DNA from: an uncultured delta proteobacterium
Lineage (GTDB): Bacteria > Myxococcota_A > Polyangia > Polyangiales > Ga0077539
Direction: 5' to 3'
Length of the DNA stretch: 17,220 bases
NCBI GenBank assembly: GCA_903885885.1
Contig: CAISKJ010000454.1
Location: 1 to 17,220, forward strand
Shown here: piece by piece, positions 1 to 7,900 of the stretch
How positions within the stretch are numbered: position 1 is the stretch's first letter
How the letters are laid out: each line of letters begins with the position of its first letter
Position numbers and translations under genes: made by a program
Notes under the pieces: generated by a model
What the model was told of the DNA's origin: nothing
What the model saw: the letters and a program-made list of their open reading frames with translations, nothing else
The model's database searches: none

Positions 1-1551
1 CCGTGGCTCGCGATGCGCGGCTACGCGCCCAGGCTCGCGGCGGTGCTCCCGCTCCCGATCGTGGGCTTCTTCATCATGGTCACCGGCGAGGCGCCGTCGT
101 CGATGCGCGCGCTCATCACCGCCGCGCTCACGTCGCTCGCCACCCTCGCGGGCCGCAAGACGCACGGCGAGTCGGCCGTCGCCCTCGTGGCCCTCGCCAT
201 GGCCGCGTGCGACCCGGTGCTCGTCGTCGACATCGGCTGGGTGCTCTCGGTCGTGGCCTCGTGGGCCCTCGCGCGCGGCACCTCGCGCGACGCCCCCGAC
301 GCGCCGTCGCTCGCGCGCTACCTCCTCCACGAGCTCGCCTCCGCGCTCGCCGCCAGCACGCGTGTGGGCCTCGCGGTGATGCCCGCGCTCGCGTGGCACT
401 TCGGCCGCGCGCCCCTCACGGCCTCGGTGATGAACGCCATCGCAGCACCCGTGGGCGAGGCCCTCATGCTCCCCGCCGTGCTCACCCTCGTAGCCCTCGA
501 GGCCGTGCTCCCCGCGCGCGTCGTGGCCCTCGTCGGGAGGCTCGCGGGCGCCCTCCTCGGAGCCCTCTTCGCCCTCCCAAGCGTCGCGCTCCGATTGCCC
601 CTCGCGTCGCTCGCGCTGCCCGCGCCTACGCCCGCGCAGTGGGTCGTCGCCACCGTGTTCATCATCGCCGCCTGCGGACGCCGCGCGAAGACCGCCGCCC
701 GCATCGCCCTCGCGGGCACACTTACGCTCGGCGCGATGGAGCTCGCCCACCGACACAAGCTCCACCCCACGGGCGTGCTTCGCATCACGGCCATCGACGT
801 AGGCCAGGGCGACGCGATCGTCGTCGAGCTCCCCGATGGAGAGGCCATGCTCATCGACGGCGGCGGCGCCCTCACTGGCGGACCCGACCCCGGCGCCCAC
901 GAGGTCGTCCCCTGGCTCGCACAGCGACGACGCGATCACCTCGCCGCCGTCGTGCTCTCGCACCCGCACCCCGACCACGCGGGCGGCCTCCCCGCCGTGC
1001 TCGACGCGGTGCGCGTCGGCGAGCTGTGGGACACTGGACAGGGTACGTCACTCGGGTACACCGGCGCCTACGCCGAGACGCTCCAAAGGGCTCGTAGACA
1101 GGGTGTTCCGGTGTTGGGCCCGGCGCGGCTGTGTGGGCCTCCGCTGTGGTTTCACGGCGCGTGGATCGAGGTGCTCGCGCCGTGCCCCGGCGCCCTCGAC
1201 GAGACGCCCCCCAACGACGCATCGTTCGTGCTGCGCATCACGGTGGGACGCGCGAGCGCCCTGCTCCCCGGCGACCTCGAAAAGGCCGGAGAGCGCGCGT
1301 TGCTCCCGCGCCTCGGGCGCGTCGACGTGCTCAAGGTCGGGCACCACGGGAGCCGCACGTCGAGCACCGAGGTGTTTCTCGACGCGCTGCGACCGCGTGT
1401 GGCGCTCGTGAGCTGCGGGCACCCGTCGCCCTTCGGGCACCCGCACCCGTCGGTGGTCGAGAGAATGCGCGCGCGTCACATCGACCTGCGGCGCACCGAC
1501 CTCGCGGGCATGGTGACGGTCACGCTCCACGCCGACGGACGCGTGGAGTAG
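1..1551 (+). CDS. comEC: ComEC/Rec2-type DNA uptake channel, 3' part (5' end outside window)
   Basis: The reading frame is open from base 1 and ends at a TAG at 1549-1551, so this is the C-terminal 516 residues of a longer protein; ComEC proteins are usually 700-800 residues. The first ~250 residues are hydrophobic helices of the 'competence' domain, which in the family forms the inner-membrane channel for single-stranded DNA. A metallo-beta-lactamase domain follows from about 780. It starts with an IDVGQGDA segment, has the metal-binding HPHPDH at 961-978 followed by AGG, then VGHHGSRTSS (about 1336-1365) and a final CGHPSPFGHPHPS segment. The metal motif is intact, so an active nuclease-like domain is plausible. 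It lies directly upstream of lgt with almost no gap, suggesting cotranscription. An internal ATG at base 13 is in frame but is not the true start, because it would cut through the membrane domain. Confidence 0.9.
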   Translation, partial: PWLAMRGYAPRLAAVLPLPIVGFFIMVTGEAPSSMRALITAALTSLATLAGRKTHGESAVALVALAMAACDPVLVVDIGWVLSVVASWALARGTSRDAPDAPSLARYLLHELASALAASTRVGLAVMPALAWHFGRAPLTASVMNAIAAPVGEALMLPAVLTLVALEAVLPARVVALVGRLAGALLGALFALPSVALRLPLASLALPAPTPAQWVVATVFIIAACGRRAKTAARIALAGTLTLGAMELAHRHKLHPTGVLRITAIDVGQGDAIVVELPDGEAMLIDGGGALTGGPDPGAHEVVPWLAQRRRDHLAAVVLSHPHPDHAGGLPAVLDAVRVGELWDTGQGTSLGYTGAYAETLQRARRQGVPVLGPARLCGPPLWFHGAWIEVLAPCPGALDETPPNDASFVLRITVGRASALLPGDLEKAGERALLPRLGRVDVLKVGHHGSRTSSTEVFLDALRPRVALVSCGHPSPFGHPHPSVVERMRARHIDLRRTDLAGMVTVTLHADGRVE

Positions 1552-1565
1552 TGTGCCGCACCCCT

Positions 1566-2348
1566 GTGATCCCCTACCTCGACATCGCGACCTTCACGAT
1601 CGCCGGCATGCAGTTTCACACCTTCGGGCTCCTCGTGGCCCTCGGCGTGATCGCCGGCCACGCCGTGGTCGCGAAGCGCGCGAAGTCGCTCGGCCTCTGC
1701 CCCGCGCAGCAGATCGACCTCTTCGTGCTCTGCGTCTTCGCGGGCGGCTTCTTCTTCGGGCACCTCTTCGACGTGCTCGCCTACCACCCCGCGGTGGCCC
1801 TGCACGACCCGCTCGAGCTCGTGAAGGTGCACCACGGGCTCTCGTCCTTCGGCGGCGTGGCAGGGGCCTTCATCGGCGGCCTCGCGTACATCCACCTGAA
1901 GAAGGTCGACCCGTGGGTGTACACCGACCTCTGCACGTACGCCTTCCCTGTCGGGTGGCTCTTCGGCCGCGCGGGCTGCGCCGTCGCGCACGACCACAAG
2001 GGTCACCTCACCGACGCGTGGCTCGCGGTGCGCTTCCCCGACGGAGCCCGCTACGACCTCGGGCTCATCGAGTTCGCGCTCACCCCGCTGCTCCTCGCGC
2101 TCGTGCTCGGTGTGTCGCGCCGCACCGCGCGCCCCGGCATGATCTCCGGCGCCCTCGCGGTCGCCTACGCCCTCCTGCGCTTCCCGTTGGATTTCATGCG
2201 CGCCACCGACCTCGGCGCCGAAGGCGACGTGCGCCACCTCGGGCTCACGCCCGCCCAGTGGGCGTGCTTCGTTCTTCTCTCCGTCGGCCTCTGGGCGCTG
2301 CAGACCTCGCGCACCCGCGCGCCCTACGCGGCGCCAACGAGGGCTTGA
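1566..2348 (+). CDS. lgt: Prolipoprotein diacylglyceryl transferase, divergent signature
   Basis: Lgt moves diacylglycerol from phosphatidylglycerol to the lipobox cysteine of prolipoproteins in the inner membrane. The 260-residue product is a multispan membrane protein of normal Lgt length. Family landmarks are the N-terminal IPYLDIATFTI...HTFG segment, GLSSFGG (91-97), GRAGCAVAHDHKG (134-146) and LRFPLDFMR (204-212). The arginine of the GRxG signature is kept. However, the histidine of the E. coli SFHGG motif, the asparagine of GRIGNF and the glutamate of the RF..VE segment are replaced here by Phe, Cys and Asp. Such variants appear to form a subfamily, so I still call it Lgt. The start is uncertain. 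GTG at 1566 gives an N-terminus MIPYL that looks right for the family; GTG at 1551 overlaps the comEC stop and would add five residues. Neither has a well-spaced Shine-Dalgarno. It is probably cotranscribed with comEC. Confidence 0.87.
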   Translation: MIPYLDIATFTIAGMQFHTFGLLVALGVIAGHAVVAKRAKSLGLCPAQQIDLFVLCVFAGGFFFGHLFDVLAYHPAVALHDPLELVKVHHGLSSFGGVAGAFIGGLAYIHLKKVDPWVYTDLCTYAFPVGWLFGRAGCAVAHDHKGHLTDAWLAVRFPDGARYDLGLIEFALTPLLLALVLGVSRRTARPGMISGALAVAYALLRFPLDFMRATDLGAEGDVRHLGLTPAQWACFVLLSVGLWALQTSRTRAPYAAPTRA

Positions 2349-2386
2349 CCCGCCGCGCGGGATGCCGCGACCATGCGCGCCGCACG

Positions 2387-3064
2387 ATGGCCGCGACGAG
2401 CGACAAAGACCGCGCCGCGCTGATCGAGAAGACGCTTCCGTACGCGCGCCGCCTCGCCCTGCAGGCCCTGCGCGACCTCCCCCGCGGCGTCCCCGTCGAC
2501 GACATCGTCTCGGCCGCCAACGCGGGCCTCGTCGACGCCGCGCAGCGCTACGACGCGACCCGCGGCGCGCAGTTCACCACCTTCGCCCACTATCGCATCC
2601 GCGGCGCCATCCTCGACTACGTGCGCGACGTGGCCTCGGACCACCCCGTGTACCGCGCCCGCGCCGCCGCCGAGGCCGCCGTCGACAGCCTCGTCGAGCA
2701 GCGCCTCGGCAACGCCCCCGCGCCCGCCTCGCAGGCCGACGCCGCGCAGCAGCTCGCGTCCATCGTCGGGGAGATCGCCACCACCTGCACCCTCGCCGAG
2801 ATCGCCGCGCAGACGGCCCCCGTCACGGCGCCCGACCCCGAGAGCGCGCTGCAGCACACCGAGCTCTCGACGCGCTTCGTCGAGGCCATCGCGAAGCTCC
2901 CCGAGCGCGAGCGGCGCGTGGTGCAGTCGGTGTACTTCGAAGCGCAGACCATCGAGCAGGCGGGGCGCGCCATGGGCCTCAGCAAGAGCTGGGCGAGTCG
3001 ACTCCACGCCCGCGCCATCGCGCTGCTACGCGCGGAGCTCGAGGCGCTGGGCGGCGACTGGTAG
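2387..3064 (+). CDS. Sigma-70 family factor, FliA/SigB-like (group 3)
   Basis: The 225-residue protein would direct RNA polymerase to a special promoter set. Region 2 spans about residues 9-85 and includes VDDIVSAANAGLVDAAQRYD and FTTFAHYRIRGAILDYVR, the core-binding and -10 recognition helices typical of group 3 factors of the sigma-28/SigB kind. Region 4 (about 165-220) has LPERERRVVQSVYFE followed by a helix-turn-helix around GLSKSWASRLHARA. The stretch between (86-160) is Ala-rich and does not read as a normal region 3. The ATG at 2387 was chosen because the homology begins soon after it and nothing upstream in that frame looks protein-like. It lies 38 bp after lgt. A TTGACC at 2345-2350 could be the -35 of its own promoter. 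No anti-sigma gene is adjacent. Its regulon is not deducible; I do not claim it is flagellar. Confidence 0.85.
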   Translation: MAATSDKDRAALIEKTLPYARRLALQALRDLPRGVPVDDIVSAANAGLVDAAQRYDATRGAQFTTFAHYRIRGAILDYVRDVASDHPVYRARAAAEAAVDSLVEQRLGNAPAPASQADAAQQLASIVGEIATTCTLAEIAAQTAPVTAPDPESALQHTELSTRFVEAIAKLPERERRVVQSVYFEAQTIEQAGRAMGLSKSWASRLHARAIALLRAELEALGGDW

Positions 3065-3244
3065 CCCCTCGCTCCGAGGCGCGTCGTTGCGAGGCATCGG
3101 CGGCGGCGCCGGCGGGCGCCGCGTCACTAGCGCGACGAGCATCACGCCAATGGCGATGAAGAGGCTCAGCCCCAGCGCGGCGGCGAGCACGTACTTGCCT
3201 GAGACGGTGTTGCGAGGTGGCGGCATCGAGAGGCCCGCGACCAT
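3026..3244 (-). CDS. Small single-span membrane protein, unknown function
   Basis: This is a 72-residue protein if it starts at the ATG at 3244, which has GGTGAGAG about 5 bases upstream; an ATG at 3226 would give 66 residues. After a short polar N-terminus there is one clear transmembrane helix (KYVLAAALGLSLFIAIGVML and on to VALV, about residues 17-40), then TRR and a Pro-rich tail (RPPAPPPMP) ending in a short polar segment. The Arg pair after the helix suggests that the C-terminus is cytoplasmic. The stop (TAG, 3026-3028) lies inside the sigma-factor gene, a 39-bp tail-to-tail overlap. I recognise no family. The hydrophobic helix on a strand otherwise non-coding here, flanked by divergent promoter space, is the main reason for calling it a gene. 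Confidence 0.55.
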   Translation of the reverse strand: MVAGLSMPPPRNTVSGKYVLAAALGLSLFIAIGVMLVALVTRRPPAPPPMPRNDAPRSEGLPVAAQRLELRA

Positions 3245-3384
3245 AGAGGCTCTCACCGCCGTTGACCATCGGCCCGTTGTGCCAGCGCGGGCCACACCGT
3301 GGGCCCGCATGTCACGCGCAGGGGCGCACGGTGCGGCGCAGACGCCTATTTTGTGCGCGGCACGAGGCGTGTAAAGAAGGCTTC

Positions 3385-4143
3385 ATGCAGCATCGAAGGT
3401 CGCTCCGGGCATCGTTCGTGGTCACCGTCGCCGCCACCGTCGGCGCGCTCAACACCGGGTGTAGCAGCGAGCCGCAGGTCATCACCAACCCGCCGTTGAT
3501 CGAGTGCCCCACATGGGCTCCCACGCACGGGAGCGCGTGCACCGCGTCGCTCGGCTCGTGCTCGTACACCTGCGCGACCGGGGGCGAAGGCACCGCGCGC
3601 TGCGTCAACGGCGTGTGGGAGTCGCAGATCGGCACGTGCAACCCGCCCCCGCCCGACGTGGTCATCATCGACGTGGCCGACGCGTCCGATGTGACCACGC
3701 CGCCCGACGCCGCCCCGACGATGTGCCCCGCCGCGGCGCCCCTGCGCGGTAGCGCGTGTACCGCGGGCGCGAGCGCCCTCACGTGCAACTACGGCGACTG
3801 CTTCGGGTCGCCGACCATCACGGCCCGCTGCGTCGCCGGCGCGTGGGACCTCCTCGAGGTGAGCTGCAACCCGCCCCCCGACGTGCCCGTCGTGACCGAC
3901 GCCACCGCCGACGCGGCGAGCGACACCGCGAGCGACACCGCCGCTGACGCCTCGCCGTGCCCCGACGCCGAGCCCGCCGACGGCGCGGTGTGCACCGTGC
4001 CGGGCGCCACGTGCATGTACGGCATGTGCGGCCCCACGGGCGGACGGCAGACGCACGCGAGCTGCGACAGCACCGGCCACTGGAGCAACGCGACGCTCAT
4101 CTGCAATCCCCCGCTCGTGCTCGACGCGGGCCCCGACGCGTAG
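3385..4143 (+). CDS. Putative lipoprotein with three six-cysteine repeats
   Basis: The 252-residue protein starts at an ATG preceded by AAAGAAGG four bases upstream. Residues 1-25 form a signal peptide (MQHRRSLR, then a hydrophobic core) ending ALNTGC with Cys26 as the likely lipidated residue. The lipobox is imperfect, since Asn occupies -3 and Leu sits at -4. Three repeats follow: residues 41-85 (Cys 41, 52, 59, 63, 73, 85), 114-161 (Cys 114, 125, 134, 139, 149, 161) and 192-240 (Cys 192, 203, 210, 215, 227, 240). Each opens with CP, has a Trp near the fifth cysteine and closes with CNPP, which suggests three disulfide-bonded modules. Linkers are Asp/Ala/Thr-rich (DVADASDV, DATADAASDTASDTAADA), a style common in myxobacterial surface lipoproteins. 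The function is unknown; surface display or binding is an inference. Confidence 0.85.
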   Translation: MQHRRSLRASFVVTVAATVGALNTGCSSEPQVITNPPLIECPTWAPTHGSACTASLGSCSYTCATGGEGTARCVNGVWESQIGTCNPPPPDVVIIDVADASDVTTPPDAAPTMCPAAAPLRGSACTAGASALTCNYGDCFGSPTITARCVAGAWDLLEVSCNPPPDVPVVTDATADAASDTASDTAADASPCPDAEPADGAVCTVPGATCMYGMCGPTGGRQTHASCDSTGHWSNATLICNPPLVLDAGPDA

Positions 4144-4157
4144 GCAAGATCGCGCGC

Positions 4158-4895
4158 ATGGCAGCCCGCACCCGCGCCCACGCAGAGGCCAACGACCACG
4201 TGCGTCAGCAGTGGCTGATGCGCGTCGAGGCCGAGTATCGCTCGGCCGTTCTCACGCAAGAGCTCACCCTGTGGCTCATGCAAGCGGGCGCGTCGCCCGA
4301 CCTCATTCACGACGGCCTGCGCATCGTCGAAGACGAGCTCATGCACGCCGAGCTCAGCATGGAGACGTACCTCGCCGCGGGCGGCACCAAAGGCCCCACG
4401 ATGGCGCGCGACACGCTCACCCTCCCGCGCCGCGCGGGCGAGATGCTCGAGCACGACATTCTGCGCGTGGGCGTCGATGCCTTCTGCCTCGGCGAGACGG
4501 TGGCCGTGCCGCTCTTCAAGAACCTCCGCGAGGGCTGCACGGTGCCCGTGGCGCGCAAGGCCCTCGACCGCATCTTGCGCGACGAGGTGAGGCACCGCGC
4601 CTTCGGGTGGACGCTCCTCGAATGGATGCTCGAGACCCCCCACGCGACCTCCCTCCGCGGGGTGATCGAGCGCGAGCTCCCGGGGTGGTTCCGTCGCATC
4701 CGACGGAGCTACGCGCCCGCCTACGCCGAGCGCCTCGACACCATCGCCGACGTCGACCGCGCGTGGGGCCTCATGGCGCCCGCGCGCTACGGCGCCGTGG
4801 TCGAGCGCACCTGGGAGAGAGATTGGAAGCCCCGCTTCGCCAAGCTGTCCATCGACGCGGCCCCCGCGTGGGAGCGCGCGAAGACCGCGCCCTGA
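4158..4895 (+). CDS. Ferritin-like four-helix di-iron protein
   Basis: The 245-residue soluble protein carries a full set of candidate di-iron ligands spaced as in ferritin-like helical bundles: Glu35 (LTQELTLW), Glu60-x-x-His63 (EDELMHAE), Glu113 (LGETVAVPLF) and Glu143-x-x-His146 (RDEVRHRAF). Two ExxH motifs plus two single Glu residues form the pattern of carboxylate-bridged di-iron oxidases and oxygenases. The C-terminal part (about 160-245) is helical and basic, with several Trp residues. The ATG at 4158 begins 14 bp after the lipoprotein stop, with only weak upstream purines, so cotranscription is possible. The substrate cannot be read from sequence. Family members include oxidases, hydroxylases and uncharacterised proteins. 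The di-iron prediction is strong; the reaction is unknown. Confidence 0.78.
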   Translation: MAARTRAHAEANDHVRQQWLMRVEAEYRSAVLTQELTLWLMQAGASPDLIHDGLRIVEDELMHAELSMETYLAAGGTKGPTMARDTLTLPRRAGEMLEHDILRVGVDAFCLGETVAVPLFKNLREGCTVPVARKALDRILRDEVRHRAFGWTLLEWMLETPHATSLRGVIERELPGWFRRIRRSYAPAYAERLDTIADVDRAWGLMAPARYGAVVERTWERDWKPRFAKLSIDAAPAWERAKTAP

Positions 4896-4902
4896 TGGCG
4901 AA

Positions 4903-4933
4903 TTCACAGAACGTGGCGGGTGTCTGCTAGAGT
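4903..4933 (+). promoter_or_regulatory. Candidate promoter of the fused aminopropyltransferase-like gene
   Basis: TTCACA (4903-4908) and TAGAGT (4928-4933, preceded by TGC as in an extended -10) are 19 bp apart, slightly long. The GTG start lies only 9 bp after the hexamer, so a transcript from here would have a leader of a few bases or none. No good Shine-Dalgarno is present, which agrees with leaderless translation. Confidence 0.35.
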
Positions 4934-4942
4934 CCGCGCCCC

Positions 4943-7900
4943 GTGACGACGACCTCTGCCTCGCCCCCCTCGGAGCGCGCTGAGACGGGCCTCCAGGCGC
5001 TCCTGGTACCCTTCCTGTGCTTCTTTCTCTCTGGCGCCTCGGGCCTCGTGTTCGAGGTCATCTGGACGCGCATGCTCACGCTCGTGTTCGGTGCCTCGAC
5101 ACCGGCCATCAGCACGGTGCTCAGCGCCTTCATGGGAGGCCTCGCGCTCGGCAGCTTTCTCTTCGGCCGCTTCGCCGACCGGTTGAAGTTTCCGATTCTC
5201 ACCTACGCGGCCATGGAGGCCGGCGTGGGCATCTTCTCGCTGCTCATCCCCGTGGTGGTGCGCGGGGTGTATCCCCCCGTGTCGCACTGGATCACCAACC
5301 ACGGCGGCAACCGCTTCGACGTCTTCACCCTGCTGCGCTTCGTGGTGGTGGCCCTGGTTCTGTTGCCCCCCACCACGCTCATGGGTGCCACGCTCCCCCT
5401 TCTGGCGAAGCATTTCGTGAAGCAGGGCGGGCGCCTCGGGCAGCGCGTGGGCGCCCTCTACTCGGTGAACACCTTCGGCGCCGTGGCGGGCACCTTCCTC
5501 GCGGGCTTCTTCCTCCTGCCGGGCGTCGGCCTCGCGTGGACGAACGCCATCGCGGGCTGCACCAACCTCACCCTCGCCCTGCTCATCGTGCTGTTTCGCA
5601 AGCCCCTCCTCGGCGGCGAGTGGCCCGCCTCGTGGCGCGACCTGCTCCCCGTAAAGGCCGTCGAAGCCGCGAAGACCGAGGGCGCCGACGACGAGGCCGC
5701 GGCCGACGAGGGCGACGACGAGATCCTCGAAGAGGGCACCTCGAGCATGGTGCGCACCGCCACCCTCGTGGCCGCCGCGGGCTCCGGCTTCGCCGCGCTC
5801 GCCTACGAGGTGATCCTCACCCGCGCGCTCGACATGGTCATCGGCTCGTCGGTGTACTCGTTCTCAATCATTCTCATCGGGTTTCTGGTGGGCATCGGCG
5901 GCGGCAGCGCGCTCGCGTCGGCCATCTTGCGCGCGCGCCCCACGCCCTTCGCCACGGTGGCCGTCGCGGGCTCCATCGAGGCCCTCGCGCTGCTCCAGTA
6001 CGTGATCTACCAGACCAACCTGTCGCGGCTCCTGTGGGCGGTGATCACGATCATGGTGCTCCTCGGCACCTCCATCGCGGCCACCTGGCGCAGGCCCGTG
6101 CTGGCGCTCGGCGTCACGCAGCTTCTCATCGCCGCCGGCGCCATCGTCACGTACTTCTTTCAAGACCGCATCCCTCGCATGTTTGTGCACCTCGCGCTCA
6201 GCGCGACCACCAACTGCGACCCCCACGAGGCCATTCACTTCTCGCAGCACGTCACGGCCATTCAGGCCCTGTCGTTCCTGGTGGCGCTCATGTGCGCGCT
6301 CCCCGCGGCGGTGGGCATGGGCGCGGCATTTCCGCTCGGCGTGCGGGCCTACGCGCGCGGCCTCTCGAAGATCGGCAGCGACACCGGCGCGGTGTACTCG
6401 GTCAACACCATCGGCTCCATCGCGGGCTCGTTCCTCATGGGCTTTCTCATCATGCCCGCGGTCGGCATGGAGACGGCCATGTACATCGCCGTGGCGGCCA
6501 ACCTCGCCATCGCGCTCATGCTGTTTCTCGCCTCGCCGGGCGAAGAGCCCGTGAAGTACGTGCTCGTGCCCATGGCGGCGGTTCTTCTCGCGGTGACGGG
6601 CACCGGCGCGGCCCTCGGTCGCGACGGCCGCATCGCGCGCTCGCAGGGCGCCCTCAAGCTCTTTCCGCGCGCGTGGGATCAGGCCGAAATGACCACCGGC
6701 GTGTTTCGCCTCTCGCTCGCCGACGGCATGGTGCGCCGACGAAACGGTCGCTGCATCGAAGACGCGCCCGGCGAGCGCTCGCGCTCCATGGGCGGCGACA
6801 ACCCGATCTACTACCGCGACGGCGTCACCACCACGGTCACCGTGGAGCGCTGGTCGCTCGGCGGCGAGAAGGTTCACTTCGCGCTCAAGAACAACGGCAA
6901 GGTCGACGCTTCGAACGGCGACGACATGCCCACGCAGGTGCTCGTGGCGGGCTATCCGCTGCTGCTCCACCCGCGCCCCGCGAACGAGCTCGACGTGGCC
7001 GTCGTGGGCTTCGGCTCGGGCGTCACCATCGGCACCACGCTGCAGTTTCCCGTGCGCCGCGTCGACGTCATCGAGCTCGAGCGCTGGATCCCCGACGCCT
7101 CGCGCTTCTTCGCCGACGTGAACCACCTCACGTACACCGAAGATCGCAGCTTTCCCTTCGTGACGGCGCCGCGCCTCACGGTGCTCAACAACGACGGGCG
7201 CAACTTCCTCGCCGCCACCGACCGCCGCTACCACGTGGTGATCTCGGAGCCCTCGAACCCCTGGATCACCGGGGTTTCGAACCTCTTCACCGCCGACCAC
7301 TTTCGCGCGGCCACGCAGAGCCTCACGCCCGACGGCATCTTCGTGCAGTGGGTGCAGCTCTACGAGATGTCGCCCGACAACATCAAGACCATCTACCGCA
7401 CCTTCGCCTCGGTGTTCCCCCACGTGCGCGTGTTCGCGGCCGACGCGTACAGCTCCGATACCATCATGCTCGGGTCGTTCAGGCCCATCGGCCTCGACCC
7501 CGCGGAGATCGATCGGCGCCTCGCCGACCCGACCATTCGCGCGGCCGTCGAGCCCGCCCACGCCAACGGCAGCACCGACCTCCTCGCCCGCATGCTCTTC
7601 GCCTCGCGCAACGAGGTGAACCGCTTCGCCACCCTCGAAGAGCACCTCGAGCGCGGCGAGTGGCGCAGCGACCTTCGCTCCACGGGCCTCGGCGTGTGCG
7701 AGATGCCCACGTGCCGCCGCCGCGCCGCGCCCGTCAACACCGACGACAACGCGCTCATCGAGTTCGCCGCGCCGCGCGACCTCATCGGCTTCGACGCCTT
7801 CTCGGGCTACGTCGAGACCATGTACGCCGACGACTGGAGCTACGGGCGCGTCGAGTCGCAGGTGGTCACGCCCACCACGCCCGAAGGCCGCATGCGCCTC

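Noticed and set aside
836..1411. Long alternative plus-strand frames across comEC and similar long frames opposite atpA, atpH and the fused membrane gene
   Set aside because: They are Arg/Pro/His-rich shadows typical of GC-rich DNA, with no domain or hydrophobic pattern, and they overlap genes with clear family motifs.
3293..3336. CACCGTG ... CACGGTG inverted repeat before the lipoprotein gene
   Set aside because: Only seven bases with a long spacer in GC-rich DNA; no nearby promoter geometry supports it.
5864..7645. A 593-codon minus-strand open frame inside the fused membrane gene
   Set aside because: His/Arg/Gly-rich shadow of the real gene; no membrane, signal or catalytic pattern of its own.
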